Positions 10,621 to 23,299 of a stretch of DNA of 60,000 nt are shown here, one piece after another. The notes under the pieces were generated by a model, which worked only from the letters and a program-made list of their open reading frames with translations, did not search any database and was not told where the DNA came from. The position numbers and the translations under genes were made by a program. The DNA is from Polytrichum commune (taxonomy: Eukaryota; Streptophyta; Polytrichopsida; Polytrichales; Polytrichaceae): contig OX485804.1 in assembly GCA_950295325.1 (NCBI GenBank), forward strand, positions 26,848,001-26,908,000, given 5' to 3'. Numbering within the stretch: the stretch's first letter is position 1; every line of letters starts with the position of its first letter.

Positions 10621-12439
10621 ATCGGTTTTGAAGGAAGAATGTGATAGTCCTATTGCCGGCCATAGAGGAGAAAGAAAAATCCGCCATAGAATGGTGTCAT
10701 GGGGGTACCATTGGCGGTGCATAAAGAAGGATATAACCCACTTTGTGAAGGCTTGGATGAAGTGCCAAGTGAACCGAGCCTCTTACCAAAAGCAAGGCGG
10801 TTTCTTGCAACCGTTGCCTATCCCTATCTTGAAGCAATACTTGAGGAACTTGGTGGGGGCGGACCAAAGAGATTGGGCGGTCTATGTGGGTCGAGCAGAG
10901 TGTAATTGCAATGTAGCCACGCACTTGGCTACCAAGGGGTGGTCTTTGGTGGTGGCTTATGGAGTGGATGCGCTCCAACCTATTAACCTAGCTCTCGAGG
11001 GGGCACATTCAACACTAGAGTTCAACCAAGATGGTGAGGACTTGGCCAAGGATGGTAAACAAGTCTTGGAGATGACCAAGTTGTTGGTGGAGAAAGCCCG
11101 AAGGTGCTACGGAGTGCAAATCAATGCCGGAAGACGCGAAGTGGAGTATGAGGTGGGCCAATAAGGTGTTGTTGAATGTGAACAACTTCACTTAGCCGGA
11201 AGGCCTCACTCCAAAGGTCATGTCCAAAATTGGAGCTTCATTTCCCATTGTGGAACAAGTGTTCAAGGACATGTATAAGTTGGAATTACCGCCGGAGATC
11301 AAAGTGCATCCCATATTTCATGTCTCATTCCTAAAGTCATTTAAGGACGACACCTTGTGGCCCGATCACAAGCAAGTGATTAGGCCACCTCCCGACCTTG
11401 TGGAGGTCATTTGGAACATGAGGTAGGAGGGCACCCTCAATTGTAGGAAGCCCAAGTGAAAAGGAAAGAAAATGTACAAAGGAATACTTGGTGAAATGGT
11501 GAGGATACCATGAGAAAGAAACCGCTTGGGTGGCGGCAAGAGACATGGTCAACACCAATGAATTGGTGAAGCACTTTGAAGAAACTAAGGCTAGACATTC
11601 CAATAAAAAGAAGCGTAGGCATTGATGAGGACATCAATCTCCTTTAGTGGGGGAGAGACGCTAGTAGCACACTTAGCTTCGAGGCTAATTACTCCACAAC
11701 ATGAACTTGTTCTTTGGCTTGAGGGAATAAAGTCCAAACTTTAGTGGTGCAAAGAGAAAAGTATGAGATGAGGTCCTAGTCTTGTACTTGTGCTTGGTTA
11801 ATGGAAGAGGGGGAATAGATATGCCAAACTAGGTTGGGTAAGCCGAGTAATTGGGGGCCATGGCTTGGAGGGGCCTTGGATAAAACCAAGAAACTTCTTC
11901 GTTATGGGCTTGTCCGGGCGGGGGCAAGGTGATGGCGCGTGCTGATAAAAGTGCTACCCGCGAGCTAACGAGAGTTGGCGCATGGGAGTCATGAACCCAT
12001 GTCTCGAAAGAGCAAAGTGGGAACCGAGTCGGGCGGGACTTGGCATCACCCCCGTGCGATCGAGGCGTGGCTTAACAATGGAAAGCCATCTCGGAGTTGC
12101 AACCGAGACAACTTAGTGGAAGCGTTGAGGTCTCGCCTAGATGTGTCACGTTAGGCTAGTGGAGCCTAACGGGGGATGCCCCAAAGGAGGGGCAACCCAT
12201 GTGAGTCCCGAAGTAGGTGGGTCTAGTATAGGTTAGGTCCTTGGATGAGAGATCCAAAGTCGCTAATGGACCACCTAGGAACGACACCTTTGGGACTATG
12301 CCAAATTTGAAGATGCATTGTGGGGGTCGCGCCCTAAGGTAAACACAATGCCGCACCATAGAGGATGGCAACTTGAGAATTGGTGTACCGACTACGAGTA
12401 TAGTCGATGAGGGCATCGACTCCGTTTGGTGGGGATGAG
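10621..12439 (+). pseudogene. Second, truncated internal region of element A
   Basis: It begins abruptly at ATCGGTTTTGAAGG (mid-integrase) and runs to the last LTR. A deletion at about 10826 fuses the zinc-finger region directly to the part after the DDE-E segment (LPIP joined to LKQYLRNLVG), removing both catalytic Asp residues but leaving a 183-codon fused frame (10613-11164). Chromodomain-like sequence and the 3' non-coding region follow. Confidence 0.75.
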
Positions 12440-13413
12440 TGTCGCGCACCTCTCCATGAGGAGTGCCCGGAACACCATGGGCACAAGGGGGACCCCGGAG
12501 TGACACCCGGGACTTGTGGCGCCGTTGGTGAGAGGGCCCAAGTGATCCTAGTGTGGGTGAGGGCCCCGGGCGTTGGGAACGCCTCCCACCCACGGAGACT
12601 AGGAGGCACAAGGGTAAGGCCATGAGCTATGCGTAGCTCATGGCGTGGTGATTCTAGAATGCTCAAGATCACCTCAATCGGAGGTGTGAGCTAGGAGTTA
12701 TGGCCATTTGAGTGGGGCGCTGTCCCGGGACAGCGCCCTGGTTCAGCAGTGCCTGGGAGTGATTCCCGTGACTGCCAAGGTTCAAACAGGCATAACTTCC
12801 TCAAGACTTGCCCGAATGGGGCAAGTGAGGAGTCCATCGGCATCTCCGTGAAGCGTAGATGAAGATGGAGTGGTTGGTTGCTAGCATCGGACATCATACA
12901 AGGAAGTTATGATGGTCTGAAGCTGCTGGGGGGTTCTAGGCCCAGCAGCTAAGGGAGAATGTCCACTTGGCCCCAACTCTTGGTGGAGAGACAAGAGGTT
13001 GGTTGACGGTGGGGTAGGGGCCCTGTGTAAGGTCCTAGAGGCTTATATGGGTGAGGTGGTGTGGCCTCACCCACCCGAGGCCGAACGGCACGGCCTCCAT
13101 GGGCTTTGGCCCATTGTGAGGCCATAGTTGCCTAGTATGGTTCGGGTTGTTGTAGTGTTGCTCCGGCAACACGATGATCAACATAGGATTGGACTTCCAT
13201 GGATGGAAGTCCACATCAAAGAAATGGGTTACCGATTAAGGGGTGAGTCCCGAAAGCAAAGTAGGAGGGTTGGTTCCCCTTCTATGAACTATGTGGTCCG
13301 GGGTAAGAGGAGCTAATCATTAGCATGGCGGAATGCGAAGGGTTAGCGCTCGTAACCTTTGCTAGAAAGGAAAATTGGCAAGATTATTAAGGGACCTAGC
13401 AAGGGTTGCGACA
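12440..13413 (+). repeat. 3' LTR of element A
   Basis: A 974-bp LTR ending GCGACA, followed by the target duplication CTGCG (13414-13418) and then by host gene 1 in frame. Confidence 0.92.
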
Positions 13414-13418
13414 CTGCG

Positions 13419-14050
13419 GGTCCATCGCGTGCTGCTGGGCTTATGGCAGAGAAGGATGTGGACGTTGCGACAGAAGTCGGATGCACAATCTCATCTGGAG
13501 GGGGCTCTGAACAGGCAGAGCTACCACCTATGGAGGGTAGAGATGTGCTGGAGTTGATTTTGAGGCCGGATATCGCCTCATACCGTGAGAGTTGTGGACA
13601 GAGGAAGAAGACTCCTTACAACGAGTACCCTGAAGACGCCGTCTTGGAATTCTCTGATGAAGACGAGGATGAGGTAAGGATGTACAATGCCCTCTCTGTG
13701 TTGCCTTCTGAACCTGGCAAGGTGAAGAAAGAGCCGATGTCTGTGGCCGAATTGGACGAGAAACTGGAGAAGAGAATGAAGGAATAACTTGACCAACGCC
13801 TTCGAGAAGCTAACGAGGAGCACGCCAAAAAGATGGCCGCCATCCAAGCTGAGATGGAGGAGGCTAGGTTGGAGTCTGCTCGAAGGCACGCCGATCTCAT
13901 GGCTCAAAATCAACAATTCTTGGCCCAGAGACAACAATTTATGAGCCTCATGCAGAGCTTGGAAGCAAGACCCCCAGTATTGTATGCAGCTCCCGAAGCC
14001 GGCATGTCGATGCCTCCCACTCTCATGCGGCCTCCGTCTAGTAGCCATAC
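13419..14050 (+). pseudogene. Host gene 1, middle part: acidic and coiled-coil region
   Basis: It continues the frame of 2448-2849 exactly when element A and one CTGCG are removed. It encodes a Gly/Ser/Glu-rich segment, an acidic run (EFSDEDEDEVR), and then a long heptad-like helix rich in Glu, Lys, Arg, Ala and Gln (EKLEKRMKE ... AEMEEARLESARR ... QQFLAQRQQF), probably a coiled coil. TAA at 13785-13787 interrupts the helix in frame. The frame is cut at 14050 by a solo LTR. Confidence 0.65.
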
Positions 14051-15044
14051 TGTCGCGCACCTCTCCATGAGGAGTGCCCGAAACACCATGGGCACAAGGG
14101 GGACCCCGGAGTGACACCCGGGACTTGTGGCGCCGTTGGTGAGAGGGCCCAAGTGATCCTAGTGTGGGTGAGGGCCCCGGGCGTTGGGAACGCCTCCCAC
14201 CCACGAAGACTAGGAGGCACAAGGGTAAGGCCATGAGTTATGCGTAGCTCATGGCGTGGTGATTCTAGAAAGCTCAAGAACACCTCAATCGGAGGTGTGA
14301 GCTAGGAGTTATGGCCATTTGAGTGGGGCGCTGTCCCGGGACAGCGCCCTGGTACAGCAGTGCCTGGGAGTGATTCCCGGGACTGCCAAGGTTCAAACAG
14401 GCATAACTTCCTCAATACTTGCCCGAATGGGGCAAGTGAGGAGTCCATCGGCATCTACGTGAAGCGTAGATCAAGATGGAGTGGTTGGTTGTTATGATCA
14501 GACATCATACAAGGAAGTTATGATGGTCTGAAGCTGCTGGGGGGTTCTAGGTCCAGCAGCTAAAGGAAAATGTCCACTTGGCCCCAACTCTTGGTAGAGA
14601 GACAAGAGGTTGGTTGACGGTGGGGTAGGGGCCCCGCGTGAAGTCCTAGAGGCTTATATGGGTGAGGTGGTGTGGCCTCACCCACCCGAGGCCGAACGGC
14701 ACGGCCTCCATGGGCTTTGGCCCATTGTGAGGCCATAGTTGCCTAGTATGGTTCGGGTTGTTGTAGTGTTGCTCCGGCAACGCGATGATCAACATAAGAT
14801 TGGACTTCCATGGATGGAAGTCCACGTCTAAGGATTGGTTACCGATAAAAGGGGTTGGTTACCGATTAAGGGGTGAGTCCCGAAAGCAAAGTAGGAGGGT
14901 TGGTTCCCTCCTATGAACTATTGGTCCGGGGTTAGAGGAGCTAACCATTAGCATGGCGGTATGCGAAGGGTTAGCCACTCGTAATCTTTGCTAGAAACGA
15001 AAATTGGCAAGATGGTCAAGGGGGGGCTAGCAAGGGTTGCGACA
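14051..15044 (+). mobile_element. Solo LTR inside host gene 1
   Basis: A 994-bp LTR with intact ends TGTCGCGCAC and GCGACA. It is longer than its relatives because a short block around GGTTACCGAT is duplicated near 14835-14870. The flanks (CATAC and AGCAT) do not form a duplication, so one side was altered or the LTR arose by recombination. The host frame nevertheless continues across it. Confidence 0.85.
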
Positions 15045-15414
15045 AGCATGGAGGTGGAGGATGCAGGAGGAGCAGAAACGATATGCAAAAAATGATAAAA
15101 GGCGAGGTGATGTGAAGGAGAAAGAGAAAACAAGGTGCATGAATAGTGAGGCAAATGATGCGGCTAATTTGAATGAAGACAAGGCAATCGACACGGAGCA
15201 GGAAGTCAAGATGGTAGACGAATCTTCGAGGTCTTTGTCGTTTCGCGATAGAATGAGAGGATTATCACCGCATCGTCGTTCATTGAAGGATCGAATGAGG
15301 GATAAAACAGTTTCGTACGTTGATTTGCTTCGACCGGGTCCACCTCCATCAAGAAGGGACGATGAAAAGAAGTCCGAAGCATATAGGAGGATGGAAACAC
15401 GGAAGTATGGTTGA
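15045..15414 (+). pseudogene. Host gene 1, 3' part (C-terminus)
   Basis: In frame with 14050 once the LTR is removed, it runs to TGA at 15412-15414. It is very rich in charged residues (QEEQKRYAKNDKRRGDVKEKEK), followed by RDRMRGLSPHRRSLKDRMRD and a PGPPPSRRD motif. This is a disordered basic tail. No domain is recognised. Confidence 0.6.
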
Positions 15415-15712
15415 TAGACATAGTAGGCATGCTTTATACAATTCCGTATTGTAATAAAAGATCTTGAAGGGAATAAAAACAATGCATGGGATTTTATTTA
15501 TTATAGCAAACAATTATGAGTTCACATGATGTTCACAATTGGCACCTCTAGTAGGACACAATATATTGGTAGGCTGAGATGAATTCTAGGAAGTACAATG
15601 TGTCAAAAGACCCCCTTCGAGGATGAGTTTGACTTCATTGAAGCTAAAGGTCAGGATGTGAATGAACAAATTCACTTCAGGATCCAAATTAGAAACCTTG
15701 ATGAAGATGTAA
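15415..15712 (+). other. 3' flank of host gene 1
   Basis: It contains two AATAAA-like hexamers (about 15452 and 15471), suitable as polyadenylation signals. After that there is unassigned sequence up to the insertion point of element C. A weak 62-codon frame at 15598 has no recognisable product. Confidence 0.4.
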
Positions 15713-16684
15713 TGTCGCAACCCTTGCTAGGTCCCTTAATAATCTTGCCAATTTTCGTTTCTAGCAAAGGTTATGAGCGCTAACCCTTCGCATTCCGCCA
15801 TGCTAATGGTTAGCTCCTCTTACCCCGGACCAATAGTTCATAGGAGGGAACCAACCCTCCTACTTTGCTTTCGGGGCTCACCCCTTAATCGGGAACCCAT
15901 TTCCCCAATGTGGACTTCCATCCATGGAAGTCCAATCCTATGTTCATCATCGCGTTGCCGGAGCAACACTACAACAACCCGAACCATACTAAGCAACTAT
16001 GGCCTCTTATTGGGCCAATGCCCATGGAGGCCTTGCCGTTCGGCCTCGGGTGGGTGAGGCCACACCACCTCACCCATATAAGCCTCTAGGACTTCACGCG
16101 GGGCCCCTACCCCACCGTCAACCAACCTCTTGTCTCTCTACTAAGAGTTGGGGCCAAGTGGACATTTTCCTTTAGCTGCTGGGCCTAGAACCGCCCAGCA
16201 GCTTCAGACCATCATAACTTCCTTGTATGATGTCTGATCATAACAACCAACCACTCCATCTTCATCTACGCTTCACGTAGATGCCGATGGACACCTCACT
16301 TGCCCCATTCGGGCAAGTATTGAGGAAGTTATGCCTGTTTGAACCTTGGCAGTCCCGGGAATCACTCCCAGGCACTGCTGTAACAGGGCGCTGTCCCGGG
16401 ACAGCGCCCCACTCAAATGGCCATAACTCCTAGCTCACACCTCCCATTGAGGTGTTCTTGAGCTTTCTAGAATCACCACGCCATGAGCTACGCATAACTC
16501 ATGGCCTTACCCTTGTGCCTCCTAGTCTTCGTGGGTGGGAGGCGTTCCCAACGCCCGGGGCCCTCACCCACACTAGGATCACTTGGGCCCTCTCACCAAC
16601 AGCGCCACAAGTCCCGGGTGTCACTCCGGGGTCCCCCTTGTGCCCATGGTGTTCCGGGCACTCCTCATGGAGAGGTGTGCGACA
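15713..16684 (-). repeat. Left (3') LTR of element C
   Basis: Reverse orientation, 972 bp, starting TGTCGCAACCC and ending GTGCGACA on the plus strand. Its middle shares rare variants with 48262-49235 (TGCTGTAACAGGG, GATGGACACCTCAC), but the first 100 bp differ. Confidence 0.88.
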
Positions 16685-18820
16685 CTCACCCCCACCAAAC
16701 GGAGTCGATGCCCTCATCGACTATACTCGTAGTCGGCACACCAATTTTCAAGTTGCCATCCTCTATGGTGCGGCATTGTATTTACCTTAGGGCGCGACCC
16801 CCACAATGCATCTTCAAATTTGGCATAGTCCCAAAGGTGTCGTTCCTAGGTGGTCCGTTAGCGACCTTGGATCTCTCCTCCAAGGACCTAACCTACACTA
16901 GACCCACCTACTTTGGGACTCACTTGGGTTGCCCCTCCTTTGGGGCATCCCCCGTTAGGCTCCACTAGCCTAACATGACACATCTAGGCGAGACCTCAAC
17001 GCTTCCACTAAGTTGTCTCGGTTGCAACTCCGAGATGACTTTCCATTGTTAAGCCACGCCTCGATCGCACGGGGGTGATGCCAAGTCCCGCCCGACTCGG
17101 TTCCCACTTTGCTCTTTCGAGACATGGGTTCATGACTCCCATGCGCCATGTCGCGCACCTCTCCATGAGGAGTTCCCGAAACACCATGGGCACAAGGGGG
17201 ACCCCGGAGTGACACCCGGGACTTGTGGCGCCGTTGGTGAGAGGGCCCAAGTGATCCTAGTGTGGGTGAGGGCCCCGGGCGTTGGGAACGCCTCCCACCC
17301 ACGAAGACTAGGAGGCACAAGGGTAAGGCCATGAGTTATGCGTAGCTCATGGCGTGGTGATTCTAGAAAGCTCAAGAACACCTCAATCGGAGGTGTGAGC
17401 TAGGAGTTATGGCCATTTGAGTGGGGCGCTGTCCCGGGACAGCGCCCTGGTACAGCAGTGCCTGGGAGTGATTCCCAGGACTGCCAAGGTTCAAACAGGC
17501 ATAACTTCCTCAAGACTTGCTCAAATGGAGCAAGTGAGGAGCCCATCGGCATCTACGTGAAGCGTAGATGAAGATGGAGCGGTTGGTTGTTATGATCAGA
17601 CATCATACAAGGAAGTTATGATGGTCTGAAGCTGCTGGGGGGGTTCTAGGCCCAGCAGCTAAAGGAAAATGTCCACTTGGCCCCAACTCTTGGTAGAGAG
17701 ACAAGAGGTTGGTTGACGGTGGGGTAGGGGCCCCGCGTGAAGTCCTAGAGGCTTATATGGGTGAGGTGGTGTGGCCTCACCCACCCGAGGCCAAACGGCA
17801 CGGCCTCCATGGGCATTGGCCCAATGTGAGGCCATAGTTGCCTAGTATGGTTCGGGTTGTTGTAGTGTTGCTCCGGCAATGCGATGATCAACATAGGATT
17901 GGACTTCCATGGATGGAAGTCCACATTGGGGAAATGGGTTACCGATTAAGGGGTGAGTCCCGAAAGCAAAGTAGGAGGGTTGGTTCCCTCCTATGAACTA
18001 TAAGGTCCGGGGTAGGAGGAGCTAACCATTAGCATGGCGGAATGCGATTGGTTAGCGCTCGTAACCTTTGCTAGAATTGAAAATTGGCAAGATTGCTAAG
18101 GGGGTTAGCAAGGGTTGCGACACGCCAACTCTCGTTAGCTCGCGGGTAGCACTTTTATCAGCACGCGCCATCACCTTGCCCCCGCTCGGACAAGCCCACA
18201 ACTAAGAAGTTTCTTGGTTTTATCCAAGGCCCCTCCAAGCCATGGCCCCCAATTACTCGGCTTACCCAACCTAGTTTGGCATATCTATTCCCCCTCTTCC
18301 ATTAACCAAGCACAAGTACAAGACTAGGACCTCATCTCATACTTTTCTCTTTGCACCACTAAAGTTTGGACTTTATTTCCTCAAGCCAAAGAACAAGTTC
18401 ATGTTGTGGAGCAATTAACCTCGAAGCTAAGTGTGCTACTAGCGTCTCTCCCCCACTAAAGGAGATTGATGTCCTCATCAATGCCTACGCTTCATTTTAT
18501 TGGAATGTCTAGCCTTAGTTTATTCAAAGTGCTTCACCAATTCATTGGCGTTCACCATGTCCCTTGCCGCCACCTAAGCGATTTCTTTCTACCATTTCAC
18601 CAAGTACTTCTTTGTACATTTTCTTTCCTTTTCACTTGGGCTTCCTACACTTGAGGATGCCCTCTTACCTCATATTCCAAATAACCTCCACAAGGTCGGG
18701 ACATGGCCTAATCACTTCTTTGTGATCGGGCCACAAGGTGTCGTCCTTAAATGGCTTTAGTAATGAGACATGAAATGTCGGATGCACTTTGATCTCGGGC
18801 GGTAATTCCAACTTATATAT
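16685..18820 (-). other. Element C internal 3' region, interrupted by a solo LTR
   Basis: The 3' non-coding internal region and the start of the chromodomain-like C-terminus (about 18478-18770), read on the minus strand. A solo LTR splits it at 17149-18122. It stops at TATAT (18820), where the CACTA element begins, and resumes at 27556. Confidence 0.75.
17149..18122 (+). mobile_element. Solo LTR in element C (TSD CGCCA)
   Basis: A 974-bp LTR of the same family in the opposite orientation to its host, flanked by CGCCA at 17144-17148 and 18123-18127. Confidence 0.95.
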
Positions 18821-19084
18821 CACTACTAGAAAATCATGACCAAATCAACAGAAAATCAACAGATTTGTGTTGATTTGGGCACTGCAATGACCTATTTCAC
18901 TGAATTTGTAACTTCTTGCCAAAACCAACAGTTTGGTGTCTACTTTTTGTTGATTCGAGTAGTACAATGGCCAAATCAACAAAACTCACGCAAAATTAGA
19001 ATCTTTAGAATATTCCATTATCCTTTTGGAAAAAAATTCGAGTATTTTGAAATCTTTTTAAACCATTAGAATCTTTTGGAATCT

Positions 19085-19600
19085 TTTGGAATCTTAAATA
19101 CTACTAAATACTATAAATAATATATTGCAGATTATACTATAAATAATATAGTGCAGGGTATACTATAAATAGTGTATGCAGATTATATTATAAATAGTAT
19201 ATTACATAATAAAGTATAAATAGTATATTACATAACATAGTATAAATAGTATAATCTGTAATATACTTAAAATAGTACAATCTGCAATATATTAAAAATA
19301 TGATATGATATATTATACTATAAATAGTGTATTCTGAAATACATTATTTATAGTATAACTTGCAATATATTATTTTTAGTATATTTTTGAATATATGGTA
19401 ATATTATATTTTAGAATATAAGTAAATACTACATTTCAGAATATATGTATATAGAACATGTCAAAATATATGTAAATAGTATGTTGTAAAAAACACATAA
19501 ATAGTATATTTCATAATATACATAAATAATCTATTTTAGGATATACGTATATACTAAGAATTTATTTAAATAGTATATATCAAAATATATTGTAAATAGG
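19085..19600. repeat. AT-rich degenerate tandem repeat inside the CACTA element
   Basis: Irregular repetition of ACTATAAATAGTATATT-like words with a spacing of about 25-35 bp on both strands. No coding potential. Confidence 0.6.
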
Positions 19601-20034
19601 TTTGAAGTATTCCTCACATACAGTCTACCCTCTATAAATGTTAACCTCCGGGAGTGGATCAAAGTTAACATTTATAAAGGTGTTAACATCTAACAATCAT
19701 AAAATTATTTTTTTGAGCAATATACAAATCTTAACATTTATAAATATAAGCAATTGTGAAGAGTGCTTGTGAGAGAATACCATTCATAAAATTGCAAACC
19801 CAATTAAAACTTTATTTCAATATCAAGTTTACAAATCATGGGTGAAGTATGAGTCAATGGTTCTTTGGTAATTGAATGTATAGTCTTTATCATCCACCTC
19901 ATGGTTGTATTTCATTTGTTAACATTTATAAAGTTAAATTTACAAAGAAGGGAGTACCATTTTGTTAACAATTAACACGTTTAACATTTATAGTGTGCAA
20001 TATGTGGGGAGTAGAAGAAAGTTAACATTTAGAG

Positions 20035-21006
20035 TGTCGCAACCCTTGCTAGGTCCCTTAATAATCTTGCCAATTTTCGTTTCTAGCAAAGGTTACGAGC
20101 GCTAACCCTTCGCATTCCGCCATGCTAATGGATAGCTCCTCTTACCCCGGACCAATAGTTCATAGGAGGGAACCAACCCTCCTACTTTGCTTTGAGGGCT
20201 CACCCCTTAATCGGTAACCCATTTCCCCAATGTGGACTTCCATCCATGGAAGTCCAATCCTATGTTGATCATCGCGTTGCCGGAGCAACACTACAACAAC
20301 CCGAACCATACTAGGCAACTATGACCTCACAATGGGCCAATGCCCATGGAGGCCGTGCCGTTCGGCCTCGGGTGGGTGAGGCCACACCACCTCACCCATA
20401 TAAGCCTCTAGGACTCTACACGGAGCCCCTACCCCACCGCCAACCAACCTCTTGTCTCTCTACCAAGAGTTGGGGCCAAGTGGACATTTTCCCTTAGCTG
20501 CTGGGCCTAGAACCCCCCCAGCAGCTTCAGACCATCATAACTTCCTTGTATGATGTCTGATCATAACAACCAACCACTCCATCCTCATCTACGCTTCACG
20601 TAGATGCCGATGGACTCCTCGCTTGCCCCATTCAGGCAAGTCTTGAAGAAGTTATGCCTGTTTGAACCTTGGCAGTCCCGGAATCACTCCCAGGCACTGC
20701 TGTACCAGGGCGCTGTCCCGGGACAGCACCCCACTCAAATGGCCATAACTCCTAGCTCTCACCTCCGATTGAGGTGATCTTGAGCATTCTAGAATCACCA
20801 CGCCATGAGCTACGCATAGCTCATGGCCTCACCCTCATGCCTCCTAGTCTTTGTGGGTGGGAGGCGTTCCCAACGCCCGGGGCCCTCACCCACACTAGGA
20901 TCACTTGGGCCCTCTCACCAACGGCGCCACAAGTCCCGGGTGTCACTCCGGGGTCCCCCTTGTGCCCATGGTGTTTCGGGCACTCCTCATGGAGAGGTGC
21001 GCGACA
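20035..21006 (-). repeat. 3' LTR of element B
   Basis: 972 bp. It shares private variants with 26108-27079 (TTTGAGGGCTCACC, CTACACGGAGCCCC). Differences noticed: one in the CATTTTCC(C/T)TTAGC word, one in CATTC(A/G)GGCAAG, one in AACGC(C/T)CGGGG. Confidence 0.93.
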
Positions 21007-21839
21007 CTCACCCCCACCAAACGGAGTCGATGCCCTCATCGACTATACTCGTAGTCGGCACACCAATTCTCAAGTTGCCATCCTCTATGGTGCGGCATTG
21101 TGTTTACCTTAGGGCGCGACCCCCACAATGCATCTTCAAATTTGGCATAGTCCCAAAGGTGTCGTTCCTAGGTGGTCCGTTAGCGACCTTGGATCTCTCA
21201 TCCAAGGACCTAACCTATACTAGACCCACCTACTTTGGGACTCACTTGGGTTGCCCCTCCTTTGGGGCCTCCCCCGTTAGGCTCCACTAGCCTAACATGA
21301 CACATCTAGGCGAGACCTCAACGCTTCCACTAAGTTGTCTCGGTTGCAACTCCGAGATGGCTTTCCATTGTTAAGCCACGCCTCGATCGCACGGGGGTGA
21401 TGCCAAGTCCCGCCCGACTCGGTTCCCACTTTGCTCTTTCGAGACATGGGTTCATGACTCCCATGCGCCAACTCTCGTTAGCTCGCGGGTAGCACTTTTA
21501 TGAGCACGCGCCATCACCTTGTCCCCGCCCGGACAAGCCCACAACTAAGAAGTTTCTTGGTTTTATCCAAGGCCCCTCCAAGCCATGGCCCCCAATTACT
21601 CGGCTTACCCAACCTAGTTTGGCATATCTATTCCCCCTCTTCCATTAACCAAACACAAGTACAAGACTAGGACCTCATCTCATACTTTTCTCTTTGCACC
21701 ACTAAAGTTTGGACTTTATTCCCTCAAGCCAAAGAACAAGTTCATGTTGTGGAGTAATTAGCCTCGAAGCTAAGTGTGCTACTAGCGTCTCTCCCCCACT
21801 AAAGGAGATTGATGTCCTCATCAATGCCTACGCTTCTTT

Positions 21840-23290
21840 TTATTGGAATGTCTAGCCTTAGTTTCTTCAAAGTGCTTCACCAATTCATTGGTGTTGACCA
21901 TGTCTCTTGCCGCCACCCAAGCGGTTTCTTTCTCATGGTATCCTCACCATTTCACCAAGTATTCCTTTGTACATTTTCTTTCCTTTTCACTTGGGCTTCC
22001 TACACTTGAGGATGCCCTCTTACCTCATGTTCCAAATGACGTCCACAAGGTCGGGAGGTGGCCTAATCACTTGCTTGTGATCGGGCCACAAGGTGTCGTC
22101 CTAAAATGACTTTCGTAATGAGACATGAAATGTCGGATGCACTTTGATCTCCGGCGGTAATTCCAACTTATATATGTCCTTGACCACTTGTTCCACAATG
22201 GGAAACGGAGCTCCAATTTTGGACATGAACTTTGGAGTGAGGCCTTCCGGCTAAGTGAAGTTGTTCACATTCAACAACGCCTTTTGGCCCACCTCATTCT
22301 CCACTTCGCGTCTTCCGGCATTGACTTGCACTCCGTAGCACCTTCGGGCTTTCTCCACCAACAACTTGGTCATCTCCAAGAGTTGTTCACGCTTCTTGGC
22401 CAAGTCCTCACCATCTTGGTTGAACTCTAGTGTTGAATGTGCCCCCTCGAGAGCTAGGTTAATAGGTTGGAGCGCATCCACTCCATAAGCCACCGCCAAA
22501 GACCACCCCTTGGTAGCCAAGTGCGTGGCTACATTGCAATTACACTCCGCTCGACCCACATAGTCCGCCCAATCTCCTTGGTCCGCCCCCACCAAGTTCC
22601 TCAAGTATTGCTTCAAGACTCCATTCACACGCTCCGATTTCCCATTCATTTGGGAATGCAAGGCCGTGCTAAACCTTAGTTTCATTCCGACCTCCTTAGA
22701 GAAATGCATTGAAAATGCACTTGTGAACTTTGGATCTTGATCCCACACAATCACTCTTGGCAACCCGTGGTGCCTCAACCATCCTTTAAGAAAAGGCTAT
22801 GCGGTCTCCAACACGGTGGCGGCTCCCACAATCGGCACCATGTGTGCCAACTTGGCAAACCACTCTACCATCAACAAGATGGCATCATACCCATGTGACT
22901 CCGGCAAACTTGTGATCAAGTCCATGCACATACCATGCCATGGCGCCAACGGGATAGGCAACGGTTGCAAGAAGCCGCCTTGCTTTTGGTAAGAGGCTTG
23001 GTTCACTTGGCACTTTGATTCAAGCCTTCACAAAGTGGGCTATATTTTCCTTTATGCACCGCCAATGGTGCCTCTTTGACACCATTCTATGGCGGCTTTT
23101 TGTTTCTCCTCTATGGCCGGCAATAGGACTATCATATTCCTCCTTCAAAACCGATAGCCTCAACTTGCCTTGTGGCACATATACCCGACTTTGTTTGCAC
23201 TTGAACAATCCGTCCACCAACTTAACCTCTTTGAGCACCTTGCTCTTGCGAAGCTCACCTAAAAGCTTTTGTGCTTTGGGGTAGTTAATT
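21840..23290 (-). pseudogene. Element B integrase and chromodomain-like region (broken)
   Basis: On the minus strand, 23238-23020 holds the zinc-finger region, 23006-22797 the first part of the core (MCMDLITSLPESHG) and 22778-22251 the second part (VWDQDPKF, MNGKSERVN). TGA and TAG stops separate the three. The chromodomain-like end (21843-22109 region) carries the shared TGA. Confidence 0.75.
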
Positions 23291-23299
23291 TACCCCTCC

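Larger units (their letters stand above)
2850..13413 (+). mobile_element. Element A: Ty3/gypsy chromovirus-type LTR complex, LTR-internal-LTR-partial internal-LTR
   Basis: The complex is bounded by two 974-bp LTRs (2850-3823 and 12440-13413) and flanked by the 5-bp duplication CTGCG (2845-2849 and 13414-13418). Removing it and one duplication restores host gene 1 in frame. Inside lie a tRNA-iMet primer-binding site, a gag remnant, protease-region, RNase H, integrase and chromodomain-like segments (all broken), then a middle LTR (8657-10620, itself split by a solo LTR) and a second, truncated internal region (10621-12439). This three-LTR architecture is not a primary insertion. It points to LTR-LTR recombination between copies. 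Confidence 0.9.

Noticed and set aside
14046-15049. Target-site duplication for the solo LTR in host gene 1
   Set aside because: CATAC and AGCAT do not match in any alignment of five bases. The insertion is supported by LTR ends and host-frame continuity only.
16501-16968. 155-codon frame beginning MALPLCLLV, repeated in many LTR copies on both strands
   Set aside because: It crosses the LTR/internal boundary in antisense and recurs only because the LTR recurs. The opposite strand is open as well, a composition effect of GC-rich LTR sequence.
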